Source: Heliopora coerulea
Taxonomy: Eukaryota > Cnidaria > Anthozoa > Scleralcyonacea > Helioporidae
Direction of reading: 5' to 3'
Assembly (NCBI GenBank): GCA_030142905.1
Contig: JASJOG010000500.1
Coordinates: forward strand, 77,554 to 141,553
Length of the DNA stretch: 64,000 bases
Shown: positions 1 to 11,152 of the stretch, piece by piece
Layout of the letters: each line of letters opens with the position of its first letter
Position numbering within the stretch: the stretch's first letter is position 1
Translations under genes and position numbers: made by a program
The notes under the pieces: model-generated
Databases searched by the model: none
Told to the model about the DNA's origin: nothing
What the model saw: only the letters and a program-made list of their open reading frames with translations

Positions 1-1849
1 TAATTTCGCTTATTTTAATTTTAAACCATTTGTAATTTTAAACGGTAATTTACTCTTACGCCATTTTTTTTTTATAGCTTATCTCATTTCCAAGTAATTT
101 AAAAATTTTCCACACTGTGATGATGTTGCGAGACGAAACGAAACGTTAGTATTAAACATGTTTTATAACACTTCAACCTATGGCTGTTACACACGTTTTC
201 TGCAGGGCCATAATTTTTACTATAAAACTACGTTTTCCGCCTGGTTTATCACTAGTAGATTTAGACTAGTTTAGTTCATACAAGAACTTTTTAAATTGAT
301 TGATTGTGACTGAAGGGAATTTGAAAAGCTCATTATAGTGAAGAAATTTCCAGCAACAGTTTTAAACTTACTATATTGGCTTATATTTAAAGCATACCTA
401 TTCGAAAAATTTCTTTACTTACCAACAGGAACGCTAATAGAGAATTGCTGTTGAAGTAAACTAACACACTGGTGGCCTCACAATCTCTTGAAACGACTAT
501 CCGATTAAATTTTGCTTGATGTCTTTCTGAAATAAATCAAAAAGAAAATCCAGGGGACATTATAAGAGAATTCAAATAATACGTCATATCTAAGAATTGA
601 TGACGAAGTCGATATTGTTCAAATGCCAGTTATCTGAAGTCGAATGTGTCTAACAGCTCGCTCTTTGCAAAGTTGTTTATCGACACGTTCTTTCCTGACG
701 GTTAGGACCGCGTATTGACTTTTTTGTGCAAAGAAACAGATTGTATTGCTTTGTAAGCAAAATACTCTGTAGTCGAATATTCAGACAAAAAGCCTAACAG
801 TGTAAAAGCCATGCATTAAATCCTGAACATATCCTGTAAAATTTTGAAACTGGCATTTGACACTTGGTCTCATACAAGAGCAGAAAATGAGGTAACTTGA
901 GACGAAGGTCCGAAATAGAGAATGACTGTCAGTACGTGTCCTACAAGGAGTGATATGATGAAATTAGATCAAATCAAGAGGAACAATTAAATGCTGTGTA
1001 ATTTGCTTTAAATTATAACTTCTAAATTAATTGATTTTTGAGAAAATAGAATTTAGCAAACCTTATTATGTGGGAGTTACTTAATTCTATTTGCAACTTT
1101 CATTTTTCTATGTAGTTTTGCAGTAGGAGGGTTCATACCAGTAAGATAATCTCATTACTTACCTAGTGATAAGTCAAAGTAGATTGTTATGGCCGCTAAA
1201 GTAACCTTTTACATGCAGTCTGATAGTTTCTTCAAGCATGTGTAGACGTCTGTCGGACTCACCTTCTTCTGGCGTCTTTCTCTTTTATACACTAAAGATA
1301 ATCTCTGAGACATGAATATGGAATTGAAAAATTATGTCACATGTAAGAATAGACAGCAAAGTGGTCGCCGTTCCAATGCTAATTTTCAGAAACTAAATTT
1401 AGCTACGTTTCTAAATGCTTGAAAGTGATAGAATCTGTTTTCGTGAAGCTCAACTATCCGGATCCCTGAAGACAAATGAACTTTGTTTTGAACCGATATT
1501 ATTTTGATAACTCAATTACCGCCCTTGTCGGTTGAAACAAATATGTATGGTTAAGTAGTGATATAGGTCAGTTTTTCGTTAAGTTTGCAAAAGCTGTGCT
1601 TGATAAGAGGTAACTGCCCAAATTCATGATTGTTCTTTCTTTTCACGTTTGTTAGTTCGTTTTGCATGTTTAGAAGCTTTGACGTAATTGTTTACCTTTT
1701 ACTGCTTCCTTTCCTTCTTAGAGTCTTCAGCTTACAGCTGAAGATCCTCTCATTCACTCAAGTTCAACATCAAGCAGTTCGTGAAAGAACTCTTCTTACA
1801 CTACCAATAACAGAAAAAAATCGAGGAGGCGCGGTCAGGTTGATACATA
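1..1849. other. AT-rich stretch, no gene recognised
   Basis: I see no ORF with recognisable domains. Positions about 116-165 contain a block with the core GACGAAACGTTAG that recurs at 30601-30640 (inverted) and 31550-31592, so a fragment of a dispersed repeat lies here. The rest looks like unconstrained intergenic DNA. Confidence 0.5.
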
Positions 1850-2005
1850 ATCACAATAATTACAACGCTGTTTAAGAAAAGCAATTTTTTTCGAAACAGC
1901 TTTCGACTGTCAATCTAACTGTCAAAGACTGCATGTAGACTGACAATCGAAGGCTCGTTCGAATAGAGTTGTTCTTGTCAGTTAGAGCGTTGTAGTTATT
2001 GTGAT
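1850..2005. repeat. Small palindromic MITE-like repeat
   Basis: The outer sequence ATCACAATAATTACAACGCT is matched in inverted form at 1985-2005 with one difference, and further inverted matches lie inside (the segments around ACTGTCAATC and GACTGACAATCG). The roughly 156-bp unit has no coding capacity. It looks like a non-autonomous inverted-repeat element; no target duplication was identified. Confidence 0.65.
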
Positions 2006-2294
2006 CAAATACCTATAATATTCGAATTTTTGAACCTAGACGTGCTTCTTTTTTTATAAATAGAGGATATGACAAATTATTTGAATTAACGACTGAAGAT
2101 TTTGTTTCAGAAAGTGAAAAATAGTAATTTTATAGAGTTACTGTGGTGTAGCGTATCGCTACCTGTGTGTTGGTTATTCTCTTTCCGTTACATTTAGTTC
2201 TCATTCTAGCAAGTAATAAAATGCTGTTCATTACTGTTTGAAATTAGTCGTGATAAATCGTAATAAATCAAGAGTTAATAAATCTTGGGCATTA

Positions 2295-2457
2295 AGCCCT
2301 GTACACACGACCAAGTTTTCCTTGATAATTTTCCCTTGACAAGAGCCTTGGTCAAGAGCTGATCATGCCAGCTTTTGAACCAGGCGACTTGTCAAGGAAA
2401 ACTTAAACTTGTCAAGGAAAAACTCGTAAAGGAAAACTTGGTCGTGTGTAAAGGGCT
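2295..2457. mobile_element. 163-bp MITE with TTA target duplication
   Basis: Terminal inverted repeats begin AGCCCTGTACACACGACCAAG at the left and AGCCCTTTACACACGACCAAG (reverse complement) at the right, continuing into TTTTCCTT. Both ends are flanked by TTA (2292-2294 and 2458-2460). A TWA target duplication is the hallmark of PIF/Harbinger-derived MITEs, so this is probably a non-autonomous Harbinger element. The interior has several more copies of the CTTGTCAAGGAAAA motif in both orientations. Confidence 0.8.
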
Positions 2458-2459
2458 TT

Positions 2460-2960
2460 AGTGAATCTTGAGCAAAAATAAATCTAGTTCTCTTAAATTA
2501 TATTGTTAAATTTTAAGATTATCGTGCCCTGAAGCTCAACAGATCTAGAACTTTGACATGTTCTTAAAACAAGTGATCCAATTTTTATAAAAATATCAAC
2601 AATGTTTTGAATATTTTTCTTAAGACTCTTAAAAGCATATTCCAGCTGTCAAAACAACCCATGGGAATGCCATGAAAGGACGCCCTATCAGTTACTCTTA
2701 CTGAAAAATTGTTTTACCTAGTTCTGTAGTTTACAAACGTAAGGAAAAGGTGGATCTTTGTGGATACGTTTTAAAACATCTGACAGGTTAAATAATAGGA
2801 TCAAAAAGCACAATTCCGTTGCCATTCATTTCCAAAATTATGCACGTACACCTTCGACTTTAGCTGAAATATAACTGTAGTCAATTAAGAAAACAATAAT
2901 GTGGAGAATTTTAACCAGCACAATTAACAAAGTTGAGAAATGCCTGAATAAATTGATAAA
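2460..2960 (+). repeat. Left copy of a ~500-bp direct duplication
   Basis: This block aligns in direct orientation, with many substitutions and small indels, to 10060-10570. Shared landmarks include GGATCTTTGT, AAAACATCTGAC versus AAAACATGTGAC, AAAAGCACAAT, GCCATTCA, AATTATGCA and GTGGTCAAT versus GTAGTCAAT. It is either a segmental duplication, with the Ty3 element later placed between the copies, or a dispersed repeat of unknown type. Confidence 0.6.
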
Positions 2961-4079
2961 TTTTCATGCACATATCTGGCTAAAACCGGAATCGATCGGA
3001 GAAAAAGTATTAATTGCTATTTTTGATACAATACTCAGTATACACGCTTCAGTCAAATTTATATTTTCATAAGATCTTTTAGGTTTACATGAGATATTTC
3101 CGCTACGTTGACAGTCCTGAAAACTATAGCATAGTTCAGCCATGCTGACTTTATGATATGCGGAAATATTCACTTTGTAATGTTAAAATAATCGTGACAG
3201 ATTTCTTCATGATTCTGGTTTCATCTTTCCGTCTCGCACTGAGAATTCTCCACCTGAAGATCACTTGTCAGGTAGACCTCGTTTCAAAGCTAATTTTTGC
3301 TAACTTTAAATCAAAACAGTGACCATTGTAAGTATGAACCCTGAGGGCACTGAGGTAATTGATTGCACCTAGTAAATAACATCGGGTTAGGACAAAGTCT
3401 TTTTGTAGTCAGTGATCCGGACAGTTGAGCTGGTCGTAATCCAGTTTTACTGCCTTCCAGCAAAAAAACAAGTACTATGTAGCGAGCTGGGCAAATTTAG
3501 TGTCATTATTTATCTAGGTTTAGTTACATCAAAAGGATTCTTCGTTATTAAGTGAATTTGCAGTCCTTCCTTTTTGCTCATGGTGAGAAAATGTTGAAAA
3601 GCTTGCAGGTGTTGAATCTCTTATCTTGATGATGTTCAACTGCCGACAACTGTAAGAAAAATTGTGCTGTTACCCGTGATGTTAAAATTGTTTTAAGACA
3701 GTACGAAAGTTTGTTTCTACGACTTTGTTGCTTTTTTTAATTTGTCGAAGATTTGGACAAATTATTTGTTGAGTTCCTGTGGTAAGATTTTATTTTACAA
3801 TGTGAAATATAATCATTTCATGCAATGACTGAGGTAGAGCGTGTATTTTGCGATTTATTTTGTCATCTTGATTTTCTTTCTCCCAGTCCGCTATTCCCCT
3901 TAACTTCCTCGCTTGACTTTCAATGCAACAATTTCAGTCAATAAAATAATATTGTTCAGTACCTGTTGAAATACGTCTTTCAGAAATACACGAAGTTCTA
4001 TCGGGTTTGTTGAAACACGTTTACCATCTTTTTAAGTTCATAATACGAGGATTTCCTAATATTAAGTCTTTTCGTGTCG
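2961..4079. other. Non-coding stretch, no gene recognised
   Basis: Only short ORFs without recognisable domains occur here. I see no repeat structure beyond ordinary AT-rich sequence. It ends directly at the target site of the Ty3/gypsy element. Confidence 0.5.
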
Positions 4080-4084
4080 TATCC

Positions 4085-4198
4085 TGTGTAGATTCTAACC
4101 TTTTTGATTGTCACAATGTGCCCAGATACAATAATAAAAAAACGCGGGTTTCTCGCGTGGTTCTTAGCACGTTTTGTTAACGTGCTGTACACGTTACA
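4085..4198 (-). repeat. Ty3/gypsy 3' LTR
   Basis: This 114-bp LTR is nearly the same as 8420-8532, with about eight differences including indels in the A-run. On the plus strand it begins TGTGTAGATT and ends CGTTACA. A hairpin-like segment (GCACG...CGTGC) near the plus-strand right end is shared by both LTRs. Confidence 0.93.
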
Positions 4199-4211
4199 TC
4201 TCCCTTCTTTT
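4199..4211 (-). other. Polypurine tract of the Ty3 element
   Basis: Immediately inside the 3' LTR the plus strand reads TCTCCCTTCTTTT, which is AAAAGAAGGGAGA in element sense. This is the expected place and composition for the plus-strand primer of reverse transcription. Confidence 0.8.
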
Positions 4212-4329
4212 AACAAATTTAAGTCTTTTCTTTAAGGTACAAGAGTAATAAAATTAAAGAGTAATATCAACAATGATAACTAGTTCATATCTCGAATCTG
4301 TCATTCAGTTCAGTGTTCCAACCTGTAAC

Positions 4330-7300
4330 CTATGTGTTATCAATCAACCGTTCGGGTGGCTTGGAGATGCGGCTGGATCTCCTAGGTGTGGAGTAGGAGA
4401 CTAAAGTTTGTTCGTTATTTCGTAGTTCGGTCATTTCTGGTGATGGGTCTTGTTTGTTTTTCTTCAAGTCACGACTATTTCGTCTGTAAAGGTTGCCGTT
4501 CGATTCAACGTGATATGAACGTGGTGCCACTTGTTGTTTACATGTCCCTCGTGACCACGTCGATTGTCCAGGCAAGCGAAGCCAAACTGTATCTCCTGGC
4601 AGCAGTGGTTTAAGGGGTTTGGCATGCTTATCATTAATGATGACGCTGTTTCTTCTTCTGTTTAAGAAGTGCTTGCATGTCATTCTTTGTGTTGTAACGA
4701 GGTTGTAGAAGGGTAGTCGGAGTCAATCGTAGTGTTTTGCAGCGTCGTCCCATTAGTCTTTGTGCTGGTGATGTCCTCATCCCTTCACTTGGAGTGTTAT
4801 GCTAGTCCAGGAGTGCAAGATATTCTGACTGGCCTGATGATTTACATTTGTTAAACAGTTTTTTAACCGTTTTCACTGCATTCTCGGCTTTTCCATTGCT
4901 TTGCGGATAATGTGGGGATGATGTCACATGTTCGATTGACCATTTCTGGCAAAATGTAGCAAATTCGTCAGAGCTAAATTGTGGACCATTGTCAGATACT
5001 ATGGTATATAGAATTCCGAAACGAGAAAACATTGCTTTCAAGGCTTTCATGACGCTAGGTGACGTTGTAGAAGTTAGGCGCTCAACTTCGATGTAGTTGC
5101 TAAAGTAATCAACGACTAGTAGCAGCTGTCTGTGACCAAAATTGCAAAGATCGGCGGCGACTTTTGTCCAAGGTCGGGCTGGTACTTCGTGCTGGAGAAG
5201 TGCGTCTTTCTGTTGCGCACTGCTGTGTCGTAAGCAAATGTCCCATTTCGACATGTATTCCTTCAACTGTGAGTTCACTTGAGGCCAGTAGAGCGTATCT
5301 CGAATGCGGTGTTGGCATGCTTCTATTCCAATGTGGCTGGCATGAGCTGCTCTCATAGGTTCTCCTGGAAGAGTTGGACGTACAACGAGCTGTTGTCCTT
5401 TAAAGGTTAATGAATCTTCAACAGTCAGTTGGTCTCTTATATCCCAATAAGCACGTATTTCATTATTGACGTCATTCTTATTATTTGGCCAACCATACTG
5501 GATCGTTTCTGCTAGTTTCTTCATTACTGTGTCGGCTTCGTTTGTTTTCTTGATTTGTTCGAAACGTGCACGGCTGACCGGTAGGGTTTCGATATGGTCA
5601 ACTGCTTCCAAAGCGTTGATGCTTTCAATGTGTTCATTAAGTGGGAGGTACGCTCGACTCAAGGTATCAGCTAGATACAGTGTGGAACCTTTGGTGTAGA
5701 CAACGTAAAGGTTGTAGTTCTCTAATCGGAGCATCATGCGTTGTAATCGTTTGGGTGCAAGGCAAAGATTCTTTCGAAAAATTGATTCCAAAGGCTTGTG
5801 GTCTGACTCGACTGTAATGATATCATGACCATAGATATATGCATCAAAGCGTTCACATGCATACAGGATAGCGAGCATTTCTTTCTGAATTTGCGCATAT
5901 TTGCACTCAGTTGGCGTTAAAGCACGTGATGCAAAAGCTATAGGATGGCCATTTTGTAGTAGTGCAGCACCGAGTCCTGACTGGGAGGCGTCACACTGTA
6001 TGGTTACTTCTTTATCCAGCGAGTAGTACTCTAAAATCGGGGCTTCAGTAACTGCTTTCTTTAGAGCTTGAAATGATGCATCATATTTCTTGGTCCAATT
6101 CCAGGTGGCTCTTTTCAGGGTTAGATCGTGCAGAGGTTTCGTAATATCTGACAGCTTCGGCAAAAATTTAGCAAGATATTGTGCAAGGCCTAGCAGTCGC
6201 CGTATGGTTCGCGCGTCGATTGGTTTAAGCATTCTGTTTATTGCTTCTACTTTGGCAGGATCTGGACGCAATCCTTCTGCTGAAGCGATGTGTCCTATGA
6301 ATGGTACACTGGAGCGGAGCAGTTTCATCTTCTCTGGTGCTAGCTTAATCCGACGCTCTTTGCAGCGTTCCAAAAAGGCAATCAGGTTTTGATCATGTGA
6401 CGCTCTAGCTTCTTCTTGTGCATCACCGTAGCCAACTATCACAAAATCATCTGCAATGACCTCGATTCCTTTCAGGTCTTCGATTAATTCATGCATTCTT
6501 CGTTGAAATATTTCCGGGGCAGACGACAGTCAAAATGGCATACGCAACCATTTGTAACGTCCAGATGGCGTGTGGAACGTGGTGAAGTAAGACGATTGTT
6601 CACTGAGTTTTACGTGCCAAAAGCCATTGGCTACATCGAGAACTGAGAAGGTTTTTGCTCCATGTAGTCGTGTAGCGATATCTTCTATGACTGGAAGAGG
6701 GTAGTGCTCGCGCAGAATAGCGGCATTTAAATCTTTTGGATCTAGACATATTCGAAGTTGTCCGTTCTTCTTTAGGACCACAACCATGCTAGATATCCAA
6801 TCTGTTGGTCGTGTGATTTTTGCTATGACTTCTTTTTTTTACCAGGTCATCCAAGGACTCCTTAACTTTCTCTCGGATCACGACTTGAACTCTTCTAAGT
6901 GCGTGTTGGATTGGTCTCGCAGCAGGGTCGAGTTTGACGTTGTACTCTCCCTCAATCAATCCAATTCCTTCTTGAAATACTTCTGGGAATTTCATCACGA
7001 TTTCTTCCTTTGAAAGAGGCGATGACTCTGTAGTATAGACCGTAGCTTTATCTTCAATACTGGTGGGCTGCATGGCATCGTTATCCAAAACATCGACAAG
7101 CTTCATTCCAAGACAGGCTTGTCGGCCCAAAATTTGTCGAAATGAGTTTCCTTCACTAGGTTACACATCAAGAAGCAAGAGTAGTTTCCTCGCCAAACTT
7201 TCAGCTTCACTTGGCCTATCACTGGGTGGCGGGCTCCTCCATAGCTAATAATAGATGATGTTGACGCGATTGTCATGTTTTCTAGGTATACGTCCTTTGT

Positions 7301-7552
7301 TGCAGCTTTGTAAATATGTTGAGGCAGTACATTGCATTGACCACCAGCATCAAGTTGGAATCGTATGAAGTTGCCATTCTTGATTTTCAAAGTAACCAGC
7401 TGAGAGTCGTCTAAAACATTTACACTGGTTATTTGGAATATTTCACTGCCATGATCAGTTTCCTCGTCAATTTTTTTAACAAAACTTCCTTCAGGGATGT
7501 GAAGTCGTTTATCTTGCATACATTTTGAAGCAAAGTGGTTTTTTTCTTGCAC
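4330..7552 (-). pseudogene. pol: Ty3/gypsy pol: protease, RT, RNase H, integrase (broken)
   Basis: In element order: a retropepsin-like segment (7103-7552) with LDAGGQCNVLP where DTG or DSG is expected. Next comes the RT amino half with the LRICLDPKDLN and FSVLDVANGFW motifs (6530-6787). The long block 4802-6496 carries the RT active site VIADDFVI, RNase H (IQCDASQSGLG, KEMLAIL, SDHKPLE), an HxxHxGxxxC integrase zinc binder and the integrase D,D-35-E triad (AADLCNFG, SDNGPQF, KAENAVK). The C-terminal tail is 4330-4683. Breaks seen: TGA at 6530 (after LRMPF), TAG near 4802 and frameshifts near 7545, 7130 and 6835, the last in a homopolymer. No envelope gene is visible. The family is certain; the copy is dead as written. 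Confidence 0.93.
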
Positions 7553-8299
7553 TTAAGGCATGTTTTTCCATAGGCTGGGCAGATTTCTTTTTTAAACTCG
7601 TGTAGGCGGCCACAGGAATTACAATTCACTCTGTTTGTTCCCAGTGCCTCTAGTTCCTGTACTCGTCGGTGGTTTCCGGGGGTACGTTTGCTGACTTTGT
7701 TTCGTCTTCCGGTTCCGGGGGTGGCGTGGTTTGTAGTGTCTCAGCGAATTTGCTTGTTCTTCTTGAAGGTCTTCGACTTCTTTAAGTTGTTTCTGTGACA
7801 TTTCCGCAGCTCGACAGATATCCAGAGTTTTTTTTAAAGTTAGACTTCGCACGCGAAGAAGGCGCTCTCGGACGGTGCAATCAGTTATTCCAAACAGTAT
7901 ACGATCTCGCAGGAGTTCATCCGGTGTGACTGTACTGAAGTCACATTTACAAGCTAGCTGTCGACGTGCAGTTACATACTAGTCATAGGATTCCTTAGGT
8001 TCTTGCTGGCGAGAATTGAAGCGGTACCTTTCCAGTGGTACGTTCGTTTTTGGCTTTGTGTAGGTTTCAAATTTGTTTAACACTTGTTCAATATCAGTCT
8101 TGTCATTCTCCTCAGTCCATTCAAAAGTTTCAAAAACACGGTTTGCATCATTGCCAATAATCGTTAACAGTGTTGCGACTTCTACCTGTGGTTCTTTGTC
8201 TTTCAGCTCTGTTGCAAGAGCATAATTTTCCCACGTCTTTCGCCAATGCTTCCATTCTTTGGCGGCTTCGGCCGAATGGATATGTAGCGATTTGGGCAC
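7430..8299 (-). pseudogene. gag: Ty3/gypsy gag-like region with zinc knuckle (broken)
   Basis: The segment starting at 8299 (residues MPKSLHIHSAEAAKEWKHW) encodes a capsid-like helical domain, rich in W, K and E, as in gypsy elements without matrix domains. It is interrupted by TAG at 7979, continues through 7619-7978 (basic, Pro-rich tail) and shifts frame into a C-x2-C-type cysteine cluster (CNSCGRLHEFKKEICPAYGKT, CLKC) near 7540-7629 that resembles a CCHC knuckle. The start codon choice follows the distance to the primer-binding site and the lack of an upstream ATG in frame. Confidence 0.82.
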
Positions 8300-8401
8300 T
8301 GGTAAATGTGCTTACATTGACATTTCCAGTGGTAGAGACCCCTCGCTTATGGCGTAGATATCTTTAATACTGATATTTCAGCTAAAGCATTGAAAATATT
8401 C

Positions 8402-8419
8402 ACCACCACGCTTCCACCA
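8402..8419 (-). other. Primer-binding site of the Ty3 element
   Basis: Directly next to the 5' LTR the plus strand ends in CGCTTCCACCA, so the element sense strand reads TGGTGGAAGCG. That is the expected complement of a tRNA 3' terminus ending in CCA, with no gap to the LTR. I cannot name the tRNA from memory with confidence. Confidence 0.75.
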
Positions 8420-8532
8420 TGTGTAGATTCTAACCTTTTTGATTGTCACAATGTGCCCAGATACAATAAAAAAAAGCGCGGGTTCCTCGCGTGGTTCTTA
8501 GCACGTGTCGTTAACGTGCGGTACAGGTTACA
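8420..8532 (-). repeat. Ty3/gypsy 5' LTR
   Basis: This 113-bp LTR is the partner of 4085-4198. It is followed by the TATCC target duplication at 8533-8537. Transcription of the element would start here on the minus strand; no clear TATA box is visible in so short an LTR. Confidence 0.93.
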
Positions 8533-8575
8533 TATCCGACATTTTAATTTTACTTTGGCTACAGTGCTGTAGAAC

Positions 8576-8734
8576 CAGGGCCGCCGAGAGACAAATTGAG
8601 GCCCGGGGCATAACGGTCGGGTAGAGGCCCCCACCCCGGACCATTGGAGCATTGACTACGAGCATTGGGGGCCCCTGAATATCTGAGGCCCTGGGACAAA
8701 TTACCCCCTTGCCCCCCCCCTCTCGGCGGCCCTG
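8576..8734. mobile_element. 159-bp hAT-type MITE with 8-bp target duplication
   Basis: Perfect 15-bp terminal inverted repeats, CAGGGCCGCCGAGAG and CTCTCGGCGGCCCTG, are flanked by the direct repeat TGTAGAAC at 8568-8575 and 8735-8742. An 8-bp duplication and CAGGG ends are typical of hAT elements. The interior is GC-rich with C and G runs and does not code. The ends resemble those of the autonomous-type hAT at 40003-44245. Confidence 0.92.
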
Positions 8735-8742
8735 TGTAGAAC

Positions 8743-9527
8743 TAAATTTATAAGTAGGGGGGCTTCCTGGTCGACCAAAGGTGAACTTATGATATCCAGT
8801 ATCTATGACATCATAAGTATTATTGGACTACATTTTATAGAAAGCATAATTCATTCGAGTATATGTATTAAATCAATCTGAAATTATGTAAATATCAGTG
8901 GTAAATATCCATTAGCCATACCACGCATTTTCGGCGCCCGCACTGTTTCTACTAAGTTGAGAATTGTATTGTACTTTGTGTAAGTTTGAACTAATGTCAA
9001 TCGAAGGATGATGTTGCATCTATATTAGTAAATAGTCAATTTTAATTTTTAATGGTGTTATATTTTTTAAGTCTTTTAAATAACAAGAGGGGCTCAGGCC
9101 TCCATGGTGGGAAAATTGTTTGGCTATCGCCAGACAATTTTATTCGTCAAAAGAAGGTGTTTCGAACCGGAAAGGGAAAAGGATTGCGAAAGAAAGGGAT
9201 TGACTTAATGTTTGTAGAACAGCTCCCTGTTGTCGGGCACTACAAATGGAACTCTATGATTCAAACCAAATTCAGTTCTAGGACTTTTGTGAGGGATAAA
9301 ACACGTCAAGAAAAATATCAACATCTAGAAGGAAGTCATTATTTTTCTGTATTTGTTTTATCAGTGACTTTGAGATTGTCTTTTGACACTAGATATGCTA
9401 GCCAAATGCGTAACTCTGAGACGCTTGTGTGTCCAAATTTTTAAGAATTTTATTGTAAAAGAATAATTCAGTTTTACCTTTATGTCTTTGTAACATCTCA
9501 TCGAATGCCGGATTTTTTTTCACCATT
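8743..9527. other. Non-coding; one weak open frame
   Basis: A plus-strand open frame at 9052-9444 (130 codons) has no recognisable domain. It runs through a dispersed-repeat fragment (about 9118-9165, related to the GACGAGTAAAAT family at 45036-45150), so I do not call it a gene. Nothing else is visible. Confidence 0.45.
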
Positions 9528-9760
9528 AGGAAAATTCCACGTGATTTCAAACTTGTGGTCTTGTGTGATCAAATGTGATCACACGTGATAGACCTAAATA
9601 TGTTCTAATTTTACATGTGGAAAATTTTCACATCTGGTTTTTCATATTTTTATGTTTTTTACTTGTTCAAATTTCAGATATAACTTGATTTCACATGTTT
9701 TACATAAGTACTTGACACGTTCCAAATTCACGTGCGAATTCTGGCATGTGGAATTTTCAC
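9528..9760. repeat. Degenerate inverted repeat, MITE-like
   Basis: The left end AAAATTCCACGTG is mirrored by ATGTGGAATTTTCACG at the right, and the interior has several further CACATGTG-type palindromes (for example GTGATCAAATGTGATCAC). No coding sequence and no clear target duplication. Confidence 0.5.
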
Positions 9761-10059
9761 GAAGACAAAACAAGTATTTTTTCCAATTCTGAACAAGATA
9801 AGGGTTCTAATAAGTCTGGAAAATGCTGGGGGAGATTTGCAAACTACTTTTAGAGGCTGAATACATGGAAGAATTTCAGTACAGGGATGAAATTTACGTC
9901 ATTTAATCGCACGATAATTTCTCTTCGTAAGCCCGGACTAAAGTTCTCGGTAAAATTAGCGTTTTTAGGTCACTGCTACAAAAATATTTTCCGGGTTAAC
10001 TAAGAGACAGTTCTAAGGTAATTCCCACTTATCACCAACTATGAACTAAGTGCTTGTTC

Positions 10060-10570
10060 TCAATGAAACTTAAGGCTGAAGAGTCAATACTTAAGACGAG
10101 ATAAATTTAGTTTTCTTAGATGTCAATACTTCAGAATTAATGCTTAAACATGCTTTAAAGCTTAAAATATTCAATACTCTCTATTGTTTTTCAAATCACG
10201 TTGTCCAATTTATAGAAATATTTTTCATTTTTAATAAAGCTCTTAAAACCACATCCCAGACGCTGAAACGAACCTTGGGAACAGGAAAAAGAGTATCATT
10301 CCTGTCAGTCTTGTACTCAATCACGTTATACAGTTTACCAACATAATGCATAGCTGGATCTTTGTACGCAGTTAAAACATGTGACGGATTAAATTACATA
10401 GAATCGAAAAGCACAATATTGAAGCCATTCACAAGTGAATTATGCATGTAAGCCTGTAACCTAACCCAAAATATTACACTGTGGTCAATCATGAGGCCAA
10501 TTACGAGGAGAATTTCTGCCCATGCAGCTAACAGGTTGAGAAGTCGTCAATTAGTATAGATGACAGATCC
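10060..10570 (+). repeat. Right copy of a ~500-bp direct duplication
   Basis: Homologous to 2460-2960 in the same orientation. This copy lacks a MITE at its left edge, whereas the other abuts the element at 2295-2457. The 387 bp from here to the copia element hold nothing recognisable. Confidence 0.6.
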
Positions 10571-10957
10571 ACTGATCTCAAGAGAAGACTCTCTTAGTCT
10601 GTGTCTTCTGTCTGTGTCTCCCCTCTCCCTTCCTCCCTGCTCCAGAGATTAGTGAACAGATCACGAAGTCTGTGTATCCCTAGCAACGAACGTAGAATTC
10701 AGAATGTAGGACGATTTGGTATGGAAAGACAAAGGGAAATATTTTGAAAAACTCTCCAAGAACGTATTTCAATTTCATGTCGGCAATTGACAATGCTGCC
10801 CAGATACTATGATACGTATAGAGATGACGTTTTTCTTGGAATTATATCTTCCTGTTGGTGTTAGTGAAATAACGACCTTAAACTTATAAAAGGCATTAAC
10901 AAGTACGTACCTTGGGAATTACTTTCGGCCTTTCGTATTGTAAGTACTTGTACTATT

Positions 10958-11133
10958 TGTTGATTTTGATAAGGTTTAATAGTAAAACATAACAGAGCAA
11001 AAAATGTAACAGCAAGAACGTAACAAGAACGTAACGAGAACGTACATCCGAGCCCGCATTGCCACTGTACAATGTGCGATACTTAGAGTTATATACAATC
11101 AAACAGTCATTGCTGAGTGTCTTATTCCCAACA
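10958..11133 (-). repeat. Copia 3' LTR
   Basis: This 176-bp LTR is identical to the 5' LTR except for one C/T difference. It contains a short run of AACGTAAC-like tandem units (plus strand 11018-11046). Confidence 0.95.
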
Positions 11134-11146
11134 CTCCTACTCACTC
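11134..11146 (-). other. Probable polypurine tract of the copia element
   Basis: Element sense reads GAGTGAGTAGGAG immediately before the 3' LTR: purine-rich with two T interruptions, in the right place for plus-strand priming. Confidence 0.6.
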
Positions 11147-11152
11147 AGCATA

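Larger units (their letters stand above)
4085..8532 (-). mobile_element. Complete Ty3/gypsy LTR retrotransposon, mutated
   Basis: A 4,448-bp element on the minus strand has both LTRs (8420-8532 and 4085-4198), a primer-binding site, a polypurine tract and gag-pol remnants in the gypsy order: gag, zinc knuckle, protease, reverse transcriptase, RNase H, integrase. It is bounded by the 5-bp target duplication TATCC at 4080-4084 and 8533-8537. The LTRs start TG and end CA on either strand and are only 113-114 bp, short for the family. They differ at roughly eight positions, so the insertion is not recent. The coding region carries several in-frame stops and frameshifts, so this copy is not autonomous. 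A hAT-type MITE sits 43 bp beyond the right end. Confidence 0.95.
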
